DNA of 64,000 bases from Guillardia theta CCMP2712 (taxonomy: Eukaryota; Cryptophyceae; Pyrenomonadales; Geminigeraceae): positions 78,993 to 142,992 of the forward strand of contig NW_005434646.1 in NCBI RefSeq assembly GCF_000315625.1, written 5' to 3'. The translations under genes were made by a program, and so were the position numbers. Below the pieces are notes generated by a model. The model made no database searches. It was given only the letters and a program-made list of their open reading frames with translations, and was not told the origin of the DNA. Shown here one piece after another: positions 1-11,111 of this stretch; within the stretch, counting starts at the first letter, position 1, and every line of letters begins with the position of its first letter.

Positions 1-3000
1 GGATCGCCGAGTCTGTGCTGACCTTGTAGGTCTGACGATTGTAGGGGCTCCGATAGCCCCCGACTGAGACCAGGATGGGAGCCGCGACCCGCCCCAGCAG
101 CTTCGCCGCACTGACAGTAGAGAGGGACAGGACTTGGTCGATGTGCCCAGTGAGCACTCGGAGACGCTCGTAAGTCAGCAGGTCCCATATCATGATGAGC
201 TTGTCTTCAGACCCGGTGATCAGCAGCCTTCTCTCAGGGACGTTCAAGATCGTTATGGAAGTGATGGGGCCAGTATGAGCCGTCTTCAGCGCCGGATTGC
301 AGCCTGCACTCGCTGGGCCGAGACACGCAAGCTCGTTCCCGAAGGAGTCCGTTAGGTCATAGATCCTGCAGCTCATATCATCCGAACAGGACACGCCTCG
401 CTGCACCACACTGCCCGCATCGGGGATCTCGTACAATGCAACAGTCGTAACAACATCCTTGTGCCCGAGGAAGGATGCGACCTGAGTCCCGTTGACTACG
501 GTCAAACCTCCCACCTTCCTCAGCTGCTTCCCAGTGGCAATGTCCCAGAAGATCACCGCCCGATCGAAACCTCCGCTCATGATCATCGTCCCGGGGTAGT
601 TGACGGCCACGCAAGTGATCCCCATCTCGTGACCGTACGACTTGGTGGAACTAGGAAGAGGCATCTTGATCAGCTGTTTCATCGCCGACGTATCCCACAC
701 TCGAATGCTTCGATCAGGAGTCTTTCCTGCAGTCACTTCGTATGCTCCGCTGCATGTGATGATCTTAGAATCGTCAAGCGTCATCGCCACCCCGTTGATC
801 GTCTCCCCGTGAGCGTTCAAGATGCTGTTGACCGGCCGCGTGTCCCTCAGGTCCCACAGGTAGATGCTGCCCTGAGAGTCCACTGTGACGATCTTTGTAT
901 TGGCGTCGTTGATGTCCATGTTCACAGTCTGTGACAAGTCCTCGTGGGCACTGAGAGAGGCAGGAAGGGAGATGCTGGGAGCGTTGTTCACAGCCCGTGT
1001 TCGGATCCTCAGGAGGATGTTTGACTTCCGGATGTTGCGAACTCCTCCATCGGAGTTGCCCAGGTCATCCCCCGACACTGTCAGCAAGTCCACTGAGTCA
1101 ACAGTGATGTCAAAGTTCACAGGGCGGTCGAACAAGGAAGGGCGGTAGAGGCGATTATAGAAGGGGCGGGTCTTGTAGGAGATAGCTGCTAGAGCTCTGT
1201 TCACGTCGTCCAAGGCCCCGAAGAATTTGATGATGGGCGAGCCGACACCATTGACTGTGAGCGGCTCAACCACAGCCTGAGCTTGCGATCCGACTTTGAG
1301 GTAAGCGGCTGGTAGACATTGGTCCGTAGGCCGAGCCTTGGTGGGGGGATATATGTACATGCATGGAGTGCCGTACCGCTGCGTCAGCGCAGGATACCCT
1401 CCCGCTTTCTTATCGTACACCATCAGCTGCCCCCCAACAGTGTAATATGGTCCACAGACTCCATTTCCCTTCACCCCCGGCACGCAGCCACAATAGGAAT
1501 CTGCAGCGAAAGCAGCGCAATCGGAATCTGCAGAGCAGCGATGAGTGATGTTTGAGCAGCAGTAACAAGGTTTGCTAGCACTGCCGCAAAACCCTCCCAA
1601 CTGTGACTCTGCGCAATCCTGACTGGAGGTACATGGAATTCCCAGAGAGAAATTGTTGGGAACTAGCCCCACTGGAAGTCCTCCACAAGTGAGGTCCTTA
1701 GAGCTGACAGCATTCTTCAGAGACTGTTTGTATGCACTGAAATCTTTTGATCGATTCAAGTAGATCACGATGTACCCATCTGTTGCACAGTTGTTTATGA
1801 TGCTGCATCGACAGTTCGGGTTTGCGATGATATCCGTTCGCACACCAGTAGTGCACTCCGACGTGCCAGCATTTTCGTTGGAACAAACATCCTCAAGCGT
1901 GACCGGAGAACCTGGTGGAGAGTTGAAGAGGTTCGACAATCTGCAAAGGTCGTGTCCTGCAATGAAACTCTGAAGAGAGACGTACTCGCTCGTGTTGTCA
2001 TACATCATGTCAAGTTTCGACCAGACTCCCAGTGAGATGGTGCCATATTGGACACTGACCTCAACAGCGATGTTGTTGACGTAATGACGAAACTCTGAAT
2101 CTTCCATCCAATTCTGAATGGCAAGGGTGGAATCGATCTGCTCCATGAGATCCACATCTGAAATTGAAATTCCTTGGATGTCTGTCAATTGATCTTCCAA
2201 CGACGAAAATTCTGCCTGTAGCGATTTAAGGTCTGGAGGATCATTGACAGCTACAATTGTTACATCTACTCGCGTCGTGACAACCTCTGCGCTCCCTATA
2301 CTGGAAGTATAACCCTGATCACTTACAGTGACGTCGAAATACTCATAGTGTCCTTGTTGCTGAGTATTGTAATTCAGCACAGTGCTGGCTGGTGTGTTGA
2401 CAAGAAAAGGGGTTTCAACCCTGTATTTCAAAACCTTGATGGCATTGTTCGTTGCCGCAGCTGCAGCTGTGAAGCCTTTTCTATCCCTGAATGCTTGATC
2501 ATAGAATGTCAAATCTGTTCGAGAGTTGAAATCTACTGTGCCTCTCTTTACGAGAACTTTCAAATCCAGACTTGCAGTCTCATCCACTTCTACCAAATCC
2601 ACATCCGATGTTGACATCCCGTTGATTTGCAAAATATCTGAGGTGTCCTCGAAAGCATAAAACTGTCCAAAATGACATTCAGGCAATTCATTCTTAGTAC
2701 TGCATACAGCTGGGGGAGAATATCCATCCTGCGGATTTACAACCACAGGAGCATCATTGACACCCACAATCTTCACAAGGACTGTGATGTTTCCGCAAGC
2801 CTGCTCGACAAACGTCCCAGGTGCAGCTCCAGTCGGCGTGACAAGCTGATAGATATTGTAAGTGACGGTTTCATATGGTTTTGTTTTCGCGGATGATGGG
2901 CTGACTAACAATGACTTTAACCTTTCAGAATTCTGATTTGGGAGCGCCTGATACTGTAGGTTCAGGAAAACAGCTTGCAAAGCGAACCAAGTCCCCGAGA

Positions 3001-3876
3001 TAGTGAGCCTGTGTTTCCCTAGCACAGCTCCTCGAAATTCAAACGTCAATTGTTTGGGTGTTGGCATGGCTCCAAAGTTGCATTGCTCTGTAGTCTCAGG
3101 ACACCCGTTGCAGCAAGGAACACATCGCACGTAGGCACATTGACCGCCTCCCAAGCATGTCGTGGTATCATTGGCACCCATACAGGGCTTGCCGGCAGTA
3201 CTAGGATCTCCTCCCTGACACGTGTATGTACATTTCGATTCGTACCGCAAGATATCCAGAATACCCCACTCGATGTCTATAGTTGTTCGGAACATGATGG
3301 TTCGTGTATAATCTGGGAAGGCTCCCGGAGGTCGGATGTATTGCGATGTACTTGTGTCATGTAGCGCTGATAGAGGAATGTTGTCCTTTTCGTCTTCTAT
3401 CACTTCAATCATGGGCAAGCAAAGTGCTGGATAAAAGTAGCTGCTTGCAATTTGAAAGCTGGAGCAGGCATCATTTTGATATAGTCCTGCAGGGCAAATT
3501 CAGGTGAAAACGAAGTTCATAGGACAAGCTTACCAGTCGACAAGTCACAGAAGCATGGCCGTAGGCGCATGCCCGGCGAAAGCTCGTCATGCCCAGTTCT
3601 TTTCCTCGGGTTGTCAATACCGCATTCAAAAATCTTCAATCTTCCCTCTGCATCAGAATCGGTGCAGACCATGTTGACATCTACAAAGCTGCATGTACAC
3701 ATCTTGCGTTCCCCCTGTGGCACATTGGACGGCCAGTAAACATTGTCGGCACTCATTTTGGGGTCGAGCCATTGCCAGACGGGCTTGAAGACGGGGTCGG
3801 ACTCTTGAGACTCGGTCCTCAAGCTCAGGAACGACCAGACAGCCAAGAGCAGCCACACTGACGCCCCCCCGCGCAT
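1..3876 (-). CDS. Secreted/membrane cadherin-like + WD40 repeat protein (3' end outside window)
   Basis: Two exons are visible: 3534-3876 and 1-3486, separated by a 47-bp GT-AG intron (3487-3533). The frame is open to the window edge. The start at 3876 gives a clear signal peptide (MRGGASVWLLLAVWSFLSL). Next come Cys-rich segments and cadherin/VCBS-like modules that end in the hallmark motifs IVGVNDAP (about 2750) and IVAVNDPP (about 2240), with a weaker RAVNNAP near 990. From about 890 to 170 there are at least five WD40-type blades with IYLWDL, IRVWDT, VIFWDI, CRIYDL and IMIWDL. The known role of NDxP modules is extracellular adhesion or carbohydrate contact; WD40 propellers are protein-binding scaffolds and usually cytosolic. 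I see no certain transmembrane helix before the WD40 part, so whether it lies outside the cell or beyond a TM downstream is open. The specific function is unknown. Confidence 0.8.
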
Positions 3877-4125
3877 CCATGCGCCGCCTCCTCGGAAAGG
3901 ACAACAAGCACGTCAACTTGACTTTTTTTAGTGGAGAGGGAAGTTTGGAAAGTTTTGAAATATTTGATCAAAGTTTCCGACACAAGTTTTCACAGCAAGT
4001 TTCAAAGCTGACAAGTCTCTGAGGCGGGTCGGTAGCCCCCCTTTATGAGTCTGTACGTAACCTAAGGATGAATATTTTTGTTCTCTGCATCGACTGTTGC
4101 TCCTGCCATACCTCCACTGACAACC

Positions 4126-4226
4126 CTCGTTCGGCTCGCCTCCTCCCTCTCCTCCTGAAGACCTTTTCTTGCTCGTTCGGCTCGCCTCCCTCTCCTCCTG
4201 CAGACCTTGTCTTGCTCGTTCGGCTC
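4126..4226. repeat. Tandem duplication, about 45-bp unit x 2.3
   Basis: The string CTCGTTCGGCTC begins three times (about 4126, 4172 and 4215), each followed by a similar CT-rich stretch ending in AGACCTT. It lies in the gap 3877-4240 between two divergent genes and ends 15 bp before the ATG of the DUF1295 gene, so it probably forms part of that gene's promoter or 5' UTR. Nothing else is recognised in this gap. Confidence 0.7.
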
Positions 4227-4240
4227 AAACCTACAGAAAC

Positions 4241-5588
4241 ATGGTCTGGTGCGACACTGGTCTCTTCTTCGGGGTTGTGGCAGCTGTGACGGCAGCGCAA
4301 CAAATTATTTTCTTCATCATCGCAGCCTATTTCAAGTTTGACAAAGTCACAGATTTTGCGGGTATAAGTCTGCAGCTCCATCTGCACTCCCACTGATGTA
4401 ACTCTTACCAGGCGGGACAAACTTCGTCCTAGTCTCTCTGCTTACATTCCTATGGGCGCAATCGTTCTTTCTTCGTCAAATCCTTGTCACTGTAGCTTCT
4501 GCGCTATGGGGGGCACGCCTTTCAGCTTACCTGCTCATGAGAATCTTGAAAACAGGCAAGGATGAAAGGTTCGATGATCGCGACAGAGGTTTCAGCCTGC
4601 AATTTGCTGCCTTCTGGTTCTTTCAAGCTCTCTGGGTGTTTCTTGTCTCCAGCCCGATAGTAAACCTGAACTCGAGGTGTTTGCAGCATGTTGTTGCGTC
4701 TTTGCGTCGAAACTGATAAACTTCTCGTCAGCTGCGTTGTGGATCCTCCCATGGAAGCTCGTGACTGGGTGGGATTGGCCATGTGAAGTGAATGTTTACC
4801 TGGAATCTGGTTGCTGAACTGATCTAGATGGCTGGTTGGCTTCCTGATGGAGGCAATAGCAGACCAGCAGAAGTTTGACTTCAGGTGTTTTCACTCAAGG
4901 ACTTATGAAAGTTTCAAGCTGAAGGTCTTTTTTTTTGTTCAGAAACAATCCAGAAAACAAGGGAAGGTTCTGCGACACGGGCCTGTGGAGGTGATAAGGA
5001 TCTTTGTGATCGAAACAAGTTCTCATTGACAGAAATCAAGCTGGTCTCGTCATCCCAACTACTTTGGAGAGATCATCTTGTGGTATTCATGCAATCCAAA
5101 AGATGCTATCCTGTATCTGAAGATGTCTCAACTCGCAGGTGGGGCCTCTTCATCACCTGCAGCAGTGTCTTGTAATTCCGTGCAATGTCTCCTACATGAG
5201 ATGATCATGCGCTTGTTTGAAGTACGGATGCGATGTATTGGAGCATCATCGGGCCAATCTTCATTACCCTGCTCCTCCTTTTCGTGTCAGGTCCGCTTGC
5301 ACACTGCAATGCTGTATCCAACGTCTTCATTAGGTGTCAATCTTTTGGAGGAGTCTTCTGACAAGCGTTACGGACACAGAGAAGATTACAGAGAGTATCA
5401 ACATGTCATTCATGAATGGCTTTACTCACATGATGCAGGTACAAGAAGAGCGTGAGCAACCTCATTCCGTAAGCATCACCGTGCGCTGCTCCAGCAACGA
5501 CTCATTTTTATTTAGATTCCCGCCTTCTATCTTCCGGGGAATTCCACAAGCTATCAAAGTCATCTTTTTCTTCGAATGGCCCATGTAA
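4241..5588 (+). CDS. DUF1295 / steroid 5-alpha-reductase-like integral membrane protein
   Basis: Eleven exons: 4241-4361, 4412-4676, 4732-4782, 4828-4884, 4943-4990, 5041-5082, 5139-5171, 5223-5290, 5334-5394, 5439-5468, 5516-5588. They total 849 nt (282 aa). All introns are 43-58 bp and GT-AG. Each splice was chosen because it restores the family sequence: DFAGGTNFVLVSLLTFLWAQ, IADQQKFDF, NNPENKGRFCDTGLW, SRHPNYFGEIILWWGLF, LLEESSDKRYG and the C-terminal IPFPPSIF. The protein is hydrophobic with several membrane spans. DUF1295 proteins belong to the steroid 5-alpha-reductase/ICMT superfamily and probably reduce or methylate a lipid; the substrate is not known. The NPENKG...HPNYFGE region is the conserved cytosolic cofactor-binding segment of that superfamily. 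Full length for the family. The first and last exon limits are well fixed. Confidence 0.9.
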
Positions 5589-5747
5589 TGCAAGAATTGG
5601 GATTGAAAATTCGGTGACCCTGTATGCAGATACAGCAAACAATTGAACGACGGAAAGCTTCAGGAAACTCTGTCGCCAGCTCATCCCCAAGGGCCGTATC
5701 AAGGACAGGCTGTCCAACCGTAGAAGCTCAGAAGTGATCCTGGGAGT

Positions 5748-7169
5748 TCATGGTTTGCTTCGGCTTTTCCTCTGTCTGGGAGTTGCTGAAGATGCTTTGC
5801 TTGAAGGCTTCCTTGGTCTCCGCGGAGTCTTCGTTGTGTTGCGAGGGCCCACAGGACTCTGAACTTGACTTTGAAAAATGTTTTGAGATTCTAATGGTGT
5901 GAAAGTGGGGGAAACAGAGGTCTTGATCTGTGAGGTGCCTGTTTCTTCTGTAGCTGTTGTGTTGCTTTTCTTGACTTGGGTCCTCTTTTGTTGTGCCTCC
6001 TCCCTCTCCATGCGCTTCAATTCTTTGCTGACATCACGCGCGAGATTGTGCTGGTCATTTCCTGTAAGGGGAGCATCCCATGACTTGTCTGGTGTGAGCT
6101 TTGATAAATATTCGAGTACGTTGGGGTGCATCATGATCTTTGCCAATCGGAGGGGCGACTTTCCGCTGTCGTCCGGTATGTTCACGTCTGCACCCCCTCT
6201 AACGAGCTCCTTGCATGAGCGAAGGTTGCCGGAGTAAGCAGCGAGATGTAACGGAGTCGCTCCATCTTCGTTTCGCTGGTTCACTTTCATTCCGAAGGTG
6301 AGCAGGTGGGAGATCGTGCAATGGTATCCATTCGCTGCAGCTTTGTGGAGAGCAGTATTGCCATATATGTTCTTGTGGTGAACATCCGAGCCTGCATCTA
6401 CTAAAATCTTGACGACGTTAAAGATCTGCTTGTTCTGCTTGTCGTAGATCTTTTGCTCCCCCTTGCTTCCATTCACAGCCCACTCCCAGAGGTCCTGGTC
6501 AGATTTGATAGCACCTCCACTAGCAGCAGCGAGCAGAGGAGTGTCGTGGATGTCACTCAAGGTATTCACACTCGCTCCATATCTGAGCAAGATTTTAACC
6601 ATTTCTTCTGACCCACTTTGTGCCGCGACATGCAGTGGTGTATTCAAATCGTCACTTGAGTTGCGGAAGTTTGGATCCGCTCCTTCCTCCAGGAGCTCTA
6701 TGGCTAGATTGCAATCGTTCTGTTCTGCTGCCCCGTACAAATATCCATTCATCTCAACCTCTCGAAAAGCTAAATTTGACATTTGCTTTTGCAAAGCAGC
6801 AAAATCATCCTCTGCCTGGGACTCCTCGCCCTCGAATCCAACCTGACATGGTGAGCCTGCAAAGTGAATCTCTTTTCTCTTACCATCCTGCCCAACATTA
6901 CTTTTTATACGGTTCATCACGTTTTGGGTTGCTTGTGTCATTTGTTCAGATCCGAATTGGTTTCTCATTTGTTCCAAGACCTTCTGAAAATCTCCCCTCC
7001 ATGCTTCCGCATCACAGCCACCTCGCAGTATCATAGTACGTCCGAAGATCGAATGCAAAAAGCAGCCAGTCGCAAGGTCCGAAGTGGGAGCGAGTGAAGA
7101 AACGTAAGGAGGGTGCACGAAGGAATGTACCAAAGAGTTGACGAACAAGAAGAAAGTGACAATGTTCAT
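5748..7169 (-). CDS. Ankyrin-repeat protein with bipartite plastid-type leader
   Basis: Single exon. An in-frame ATG at 7208 exists, but the Met at 7169 starts a clean signal peptide (MNIVTFFLFVNSLVHS), so I prefer it. The predicted cleavage is followed by Phe (FVHPPYVSS) and a Ser/Thr-rich stretch, the pattern of nucleus-encoded plastid proteins in cryptophytes. An ILRGG motif lies near residue 50. Five or so ankyrin repeats occupy the middle (about 6100-6760 in DNA), with TPLHVAAQSG, DTPLLAAASGG, TALHKAAANGYH and TPLHLAAYSGN. The C-terminus is very basic (PRRPRKPSSK, PRQRKSRSKP). Known ankyrin proteins of chloroplasts include cpSRP43 and LTD, but I see no chromodomains, so it is not cpSRP43. 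Role: protein-protein binding, probably in the plastid or periplastidal space (inference). Confidence 0.85.
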   Translation of the reverse strand: MNIVTFFLFVNSLVHSFVHPPYVSSLAPTSDLATGCFLHSIFGRTMILRGGCDAEAWRGDFQKVLEQMRNQFGSEQMTQATQNVMNRIKSNVGQDGKRKEIHFAGSPCQVGFEGEESQAEDDFAALQKQMSNLAFREVEMNGYLYGAAEQNDCNLAIELLEEGADPNFRNSSDDLNTPLHVAAQSGSEEMVKILLRYGASVNTLSDIHDTPLLAAASGGAIKSDQDLWEWAVNGSKGEQKIYDKQNKQIFNVVKILVDAGSDVHHKNIYGNTALHKAAANGYHCTISHLLTFGMKVNQRNEDGATPLHLAAYSGNLRSCKELVRGGADVNIPDDSGKSPLRLAKIMMHPNVLEYLSKLTPDKSWDAPLTGNDQHNLARDVSKELKRMEREEAQQKRTQVKKSNTTATEETGTSQIKTSVSPTFTPLESQNIFQSQVQSPVGPRNTTKTPRRPRKPSSKASSATPRQRKSRSKP

Positions 7170-7674
7170 AGTGAATGTAACATGAGACGAAGATAACAAT
7201 ACACCCAATCACCGATGGAGAGAAAATCGATTCCCAAAAGAAAGATATTGAGGGCGGAGAGCGACAATTCGAGGTCGACGAGAGCTATTGAAAGCAATTG
7301 ATCGGAAGCTAAATCAAGATATTGCGAGAGGGATCAGAAGTAGAGGGGAGGGAGATGAGTGAGACTGAGAGGAGGATCAGGGCTAGCAGGAGCAGGAGCA
7401 GCAACAGCGGCAGCAGGAGGCTCTCTCAGCGCGAGCATCCCGACGGTCTCATCTTACCCCGTCCATGGACTACTGACATCGTGACTAAACCTCCACTAAA
7501 CTAATCCCTCGCAGAATCCGGCACGGGCCGGGGCCCGCTGAGCGCGAGCCGGGGCGGGCCAATACTGCCCAGCTGCCTGTGCGTCAGTGTAGTAATTCTC
7601 AGGTTCAACCGTGATTCTATCTCATGATAGCTTTACTCATCATCGGTCAAGGATGATCACATACGAGTATAATT
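7170..7674. other. Intergenic, upstream of the ankyrin gene and downstream of the RING gene
   Basis: About 500 bp. It contains a purine-rich stretch (7300-7430) and a very GC-rich patch around 7517-7560 (GGGCCGGGGCCCG core). No convincing ORF or RNA gene was seen. It probably holds the promoter of the leftward ankyrin gene. Confidence 0.5.
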
Positions 7675-10600
7675 TCAGCGCCGACCTCCTCTGCGACCAT
7701 GTTTCGAATGCCTCGATGGTTGCGGAGACCCTCCAGCTGCTCGAGAAGGTTCCAAGTCTGACTCTGAGATCTCCCCCTGCTGACTGCGGTCTTGCTCTTC
7801 CTCGATGAGTTCTCTCAATAGCCTCCTCCCTCCTCTCCGCTCGTTCCTCCTGCCTCCTGTTGTGGAGCTAATGCCAAGTTTCTGCTCTACGTTGCGACGG
7901 TACTCCGATGAGATCTCTGCAGGCTTATCGTTCACTGACTGCATGCACAGCGGGCAGCTGTCATGCCCTTGCTCAAGCCACTCGTCGACGCAAGGTTTGT
8001 GGAAGCAATGCATGCAGGGGAGCATCCTGACTTGCTCGCCCGGTCTGAAGGTGCCCAAGCATATCATACACTCCTTCTCCTCCACGCTTGATGTGACTGA
8101 CTGCTGCTCCACATCCACTTCTTCCTCCAGCTCCCTGTGATTCCTCGCTCTCGAAGCCTTGGCAGCGAAGTGTTTCTTGTACTTGATGTACGTGGGCACG
8201 TTCGTCCCTTTGAGCATCGGAGCTTCAGGCCTTGTCAGGCCAGGAGAAGGAGCAGGACGAGAGAAGACTTCCTGCGGAGCTGGTTGACGCGAGGGCATTT
8301 CGATGGCGATCTGAGACGAAACATTCGGCATGTTGACGGGGGCGAAGTCCGACCGGAAGTCAGGCGTTGGAAATCTCAAACTGGACTTGGCGCAGCTTTT
8401 GCGCAGACGACAAAAGAGCAGCAGGGCCATGAGGACGGAGGAACAGGAGACGGAGATTGCCACCACGACGGTCTTGTTCTTTGACAACCATGAACCACCA
8501 TCAAGATTGCCGGATGAGGCATCACTGACTAGGGGACTGGTTTGAGGAAGCGGATAAGAGTACGATGACAAGACTTGTCCAGCTGGCGACTTAAGCTGAA
8601 CGTCCAGCTTGACGATGTTTGCTTGTGCAGCAGCGCCATTTGGCTTGTTCATTTCATCGACTATGTTTCGGAACATGCTGTATCCTGCACCTTCGCTTCC
8701 TGTTCGAACTAGAATGCCGTACTGAATCAAAGTGACAGTCGAACCCTGTAGGCTCGCAGACTCAAAGAATATTTCGTTGACGGTGATTGAGTTGGCCACA
8801 ATTCTTGCCAGCAGAGACCTGAGCTGTTGTTGAAGTACCTCATTTGTCAAGATGTTCCCCTTGATCTCCATGTCTCCTCTCAAGGAATACCTCCCGGCGT
8901 ACACATTTGTGTCAAAACTACATCGACTGATCTTAGTGGTTTGATCTTGACACTGAAATCCATTCTCTATGGTGCAAGTTGCTGAGCAGCCGTCGCCAGA
9001 GTCAGCATTGGCATCATTGCAATATTGCGATGATTGAGATTTCAAATCAGCACTGCAATACCATCAGCTTGTCAATAACGTCACAACAACTTTTCAAACT
9101 TTCAGCTACTCACCAGCTCTTTGGCTGTATCCCGCCTGTTCCCCCCGTACTGCCTCCACTGCCGCCAGGCTTACATGCAGCTGAAGTGTAGCAGGGTGCT
9201 TGCGAAGCAGAACATTCTTTTCTGTTAGGGAAGCACACGTCTTGTGCCGAGCAGTTGATCACGCTGGAATCAAGACACAGAGCTTTGAAGTACAGGGCTC
9301 CTGAACAACTACCTGGGGAACAGGGGATCAAATCATAATAGTCTGGATACCCGACCACCAGGAAATTGTTGTTCAGCACAAGGGAAGTTCCGAAACCAGC
9401 ATTCTTGCTGGGATCTGAGTACAGCCTTCTTGTGAGACTGCATGGATTCGAAGCAGCAGAAGCGACTTGTATAAGGTAAACAATGTTGTCCATGGGATCG
9501 CCAACCGCTATGTAGTTTAGGTTCGATACCTTGAATAGCGACAACGCTCCTCCGAAACTTTGCGTTGGATAGAATTGCTTGATTACGCATGTGGCATCAA
9601 GGGCGGCTGACATCGAGGCTGATAATCTGTACACCAAGACTGAACCAGGAACAGTTGCATTTCCTGGAGCAGATACCACGACAAGTTCCTCTCCAACAGA
9701 GACTGTCTTACCGAACTTTATGGTGCCAGGAACTCGATTTGCAATCAAAGTCGTTGGGTCTGCTGTCCGTACGGCATCTATTGAATGAACTTTCTCATGC
9801 ATTCATAGAGAGAAACTGAATAGAAAGTTACCTGTTGATGCAAACACAAGTACCTTCACTGAACCGGCACGGGTCAAGCCATCGGCTGATGAGTCTTGAT
9901 TCGCTGATTTCGACATGCCCACTACCAGTACATTCTTGTAGAACATGATTGAATCGATGTTGTCATAGTTGACAATGGTTTTGACCAGGTTGTATTGGAA
10001 TGAACCTGGCGGATTTTCTACAATCTGGTAGATGTCGATGAAGTCTGAAGCTGCAGATTTTCCTGATACGAATAGGAGGTCTTGGAAGGTTGAGATTGCT
10101 TTTCCGTAGCAGCCGCTTCCCTCTCCAGGAAATGAGGTTCCATACTTCGATACGAAACAGCGCTGACACACGGCTGTACATGTTCCACTACCAAGCCATT
10201 GAACATTGAAAACAAATGTCCGGTCAATAAAATCTACGGTTTCAGGAGAGGAAATTCGTACGTCAAACCATTGCCAAGTATGAGTGTCTGTTTGCTTGAG
10301 TTTCTTGCAAACTATCGCGTCTTGGTCCGCCATGCAAGCTATGGAATCAGAGCATGAAATTGTCCTCACTATCCTGCCTGGCATTGACTGAAAAAGCGCC
10401 GGGACATCGATGAAAGATCCCATGGAAGCGAAGTTAAAGAGCTGTACTCCTCCTGATGAGCTCGTCATGAGAAGGTTTCCCGAGGGAGACAGCGACAGAG
10501 AGCTCCCTTGCGATGACATGCTCGCAAACGAGCGGTTTATGAAGACAAATTCTATCTCCTCCGTGGGTGGCTGGCAGCCACACAAGTATGAGTTGCACGC

Positions 10601-10750
10601 GGTAGGACTGTTAGCGAAAAAAATAGTGCATTCGGCAGTACAGCATGAGGTTCTTGTCCTCCAATCGTATATCACCATGTTGAATTGAGTTTGAGTCAGA
10701 GAAGGAAGGCACAAGATCACCCAAAGCACTGAGATTCTCATGACTCTCAT
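7675..10750 (-). CDS. Type I transmembrane RING-H2 protein with FG-GAP-like propeller and DUF4215
   Basis: Three exons: 9832-10750, 9114-9777, 7675-9052. They total 2961 nt (986 aa), with introns of 54 and 61 bp. The start at 10750 (a second ATG lies at 10741) gives a signal peptide ending near LTQTQ. The ectodomain shows repeated blades such as GRIVRTISCSDSIACMADQD, a weak FG-GAP pattern with FGTSLVLNNNFLVVGYP, and then a Cys-rich DUF4215 module (NDANADSGDGCSATC). One TM helix follows (VVVAISVSCSSVLMALLLFC, about 8430-8490), then a RING-H2 finger with the C-x2-C, C-x-H-x2-H, C-x2-C ligands (CMICLGTF, CMHCFHKPC, SCPLCMQS; about 7940-8070). RING-H2 fingers recruit E2 enzymes, so it is probably a membrane E3 ubiquitin ligase. 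The integrin-like ectodomain suggests a receptor-coupled ligase. I do not know a named orthologue. Confidence 0.88.
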
Positions 10751-10780
10751 TTCCCCTTGACCTCAATACTAACTTGTACT

Positions 10781-10930
10781 CTCCTCTCCTCTCCTCTCCT
10801 CTCCTCTCCTCTCCTCTCCTCTTCTCTTCTCTTCTCTATCTTATCATCTTCTTCTCTTCTCTTCTTCTCTTCTCTTCTTCTTCTCTTCTCTTCTCTTCTC
10901 TACTTCTTCTCTTCTTCTTCTCTTCTTTTT
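10781..10930. repeat. (CTCCT)n / (CTTCT)n pyrimidine microsatellite
   Basis: Eight perfect CTCCT units (10781-10820) grade into imperfect CTTCT units up to about 10930. It sits in the gap 10751-11111 between divergent genes, just upstream of the RING gene. The same pentamer recurs at 30854-30930, 36511-36614 and 58441-58500. Confidence 0.9.
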
Positions 10931-11111
10931 CCACTCTCCCTCTTTATCGCACCAGCATCGCGTTGCGGGTCAAATCCATCAACTACGGTAGACATGTCCT
11001 ATAATCAATATACATACATCTATATAGTCAATAATCTCTAAAAAATCATGATATTTGACTATAAAGCTGGCACATGCGCGAACAGAACGGCTGTAGTGAA
11101 AGGCTTTGGCG

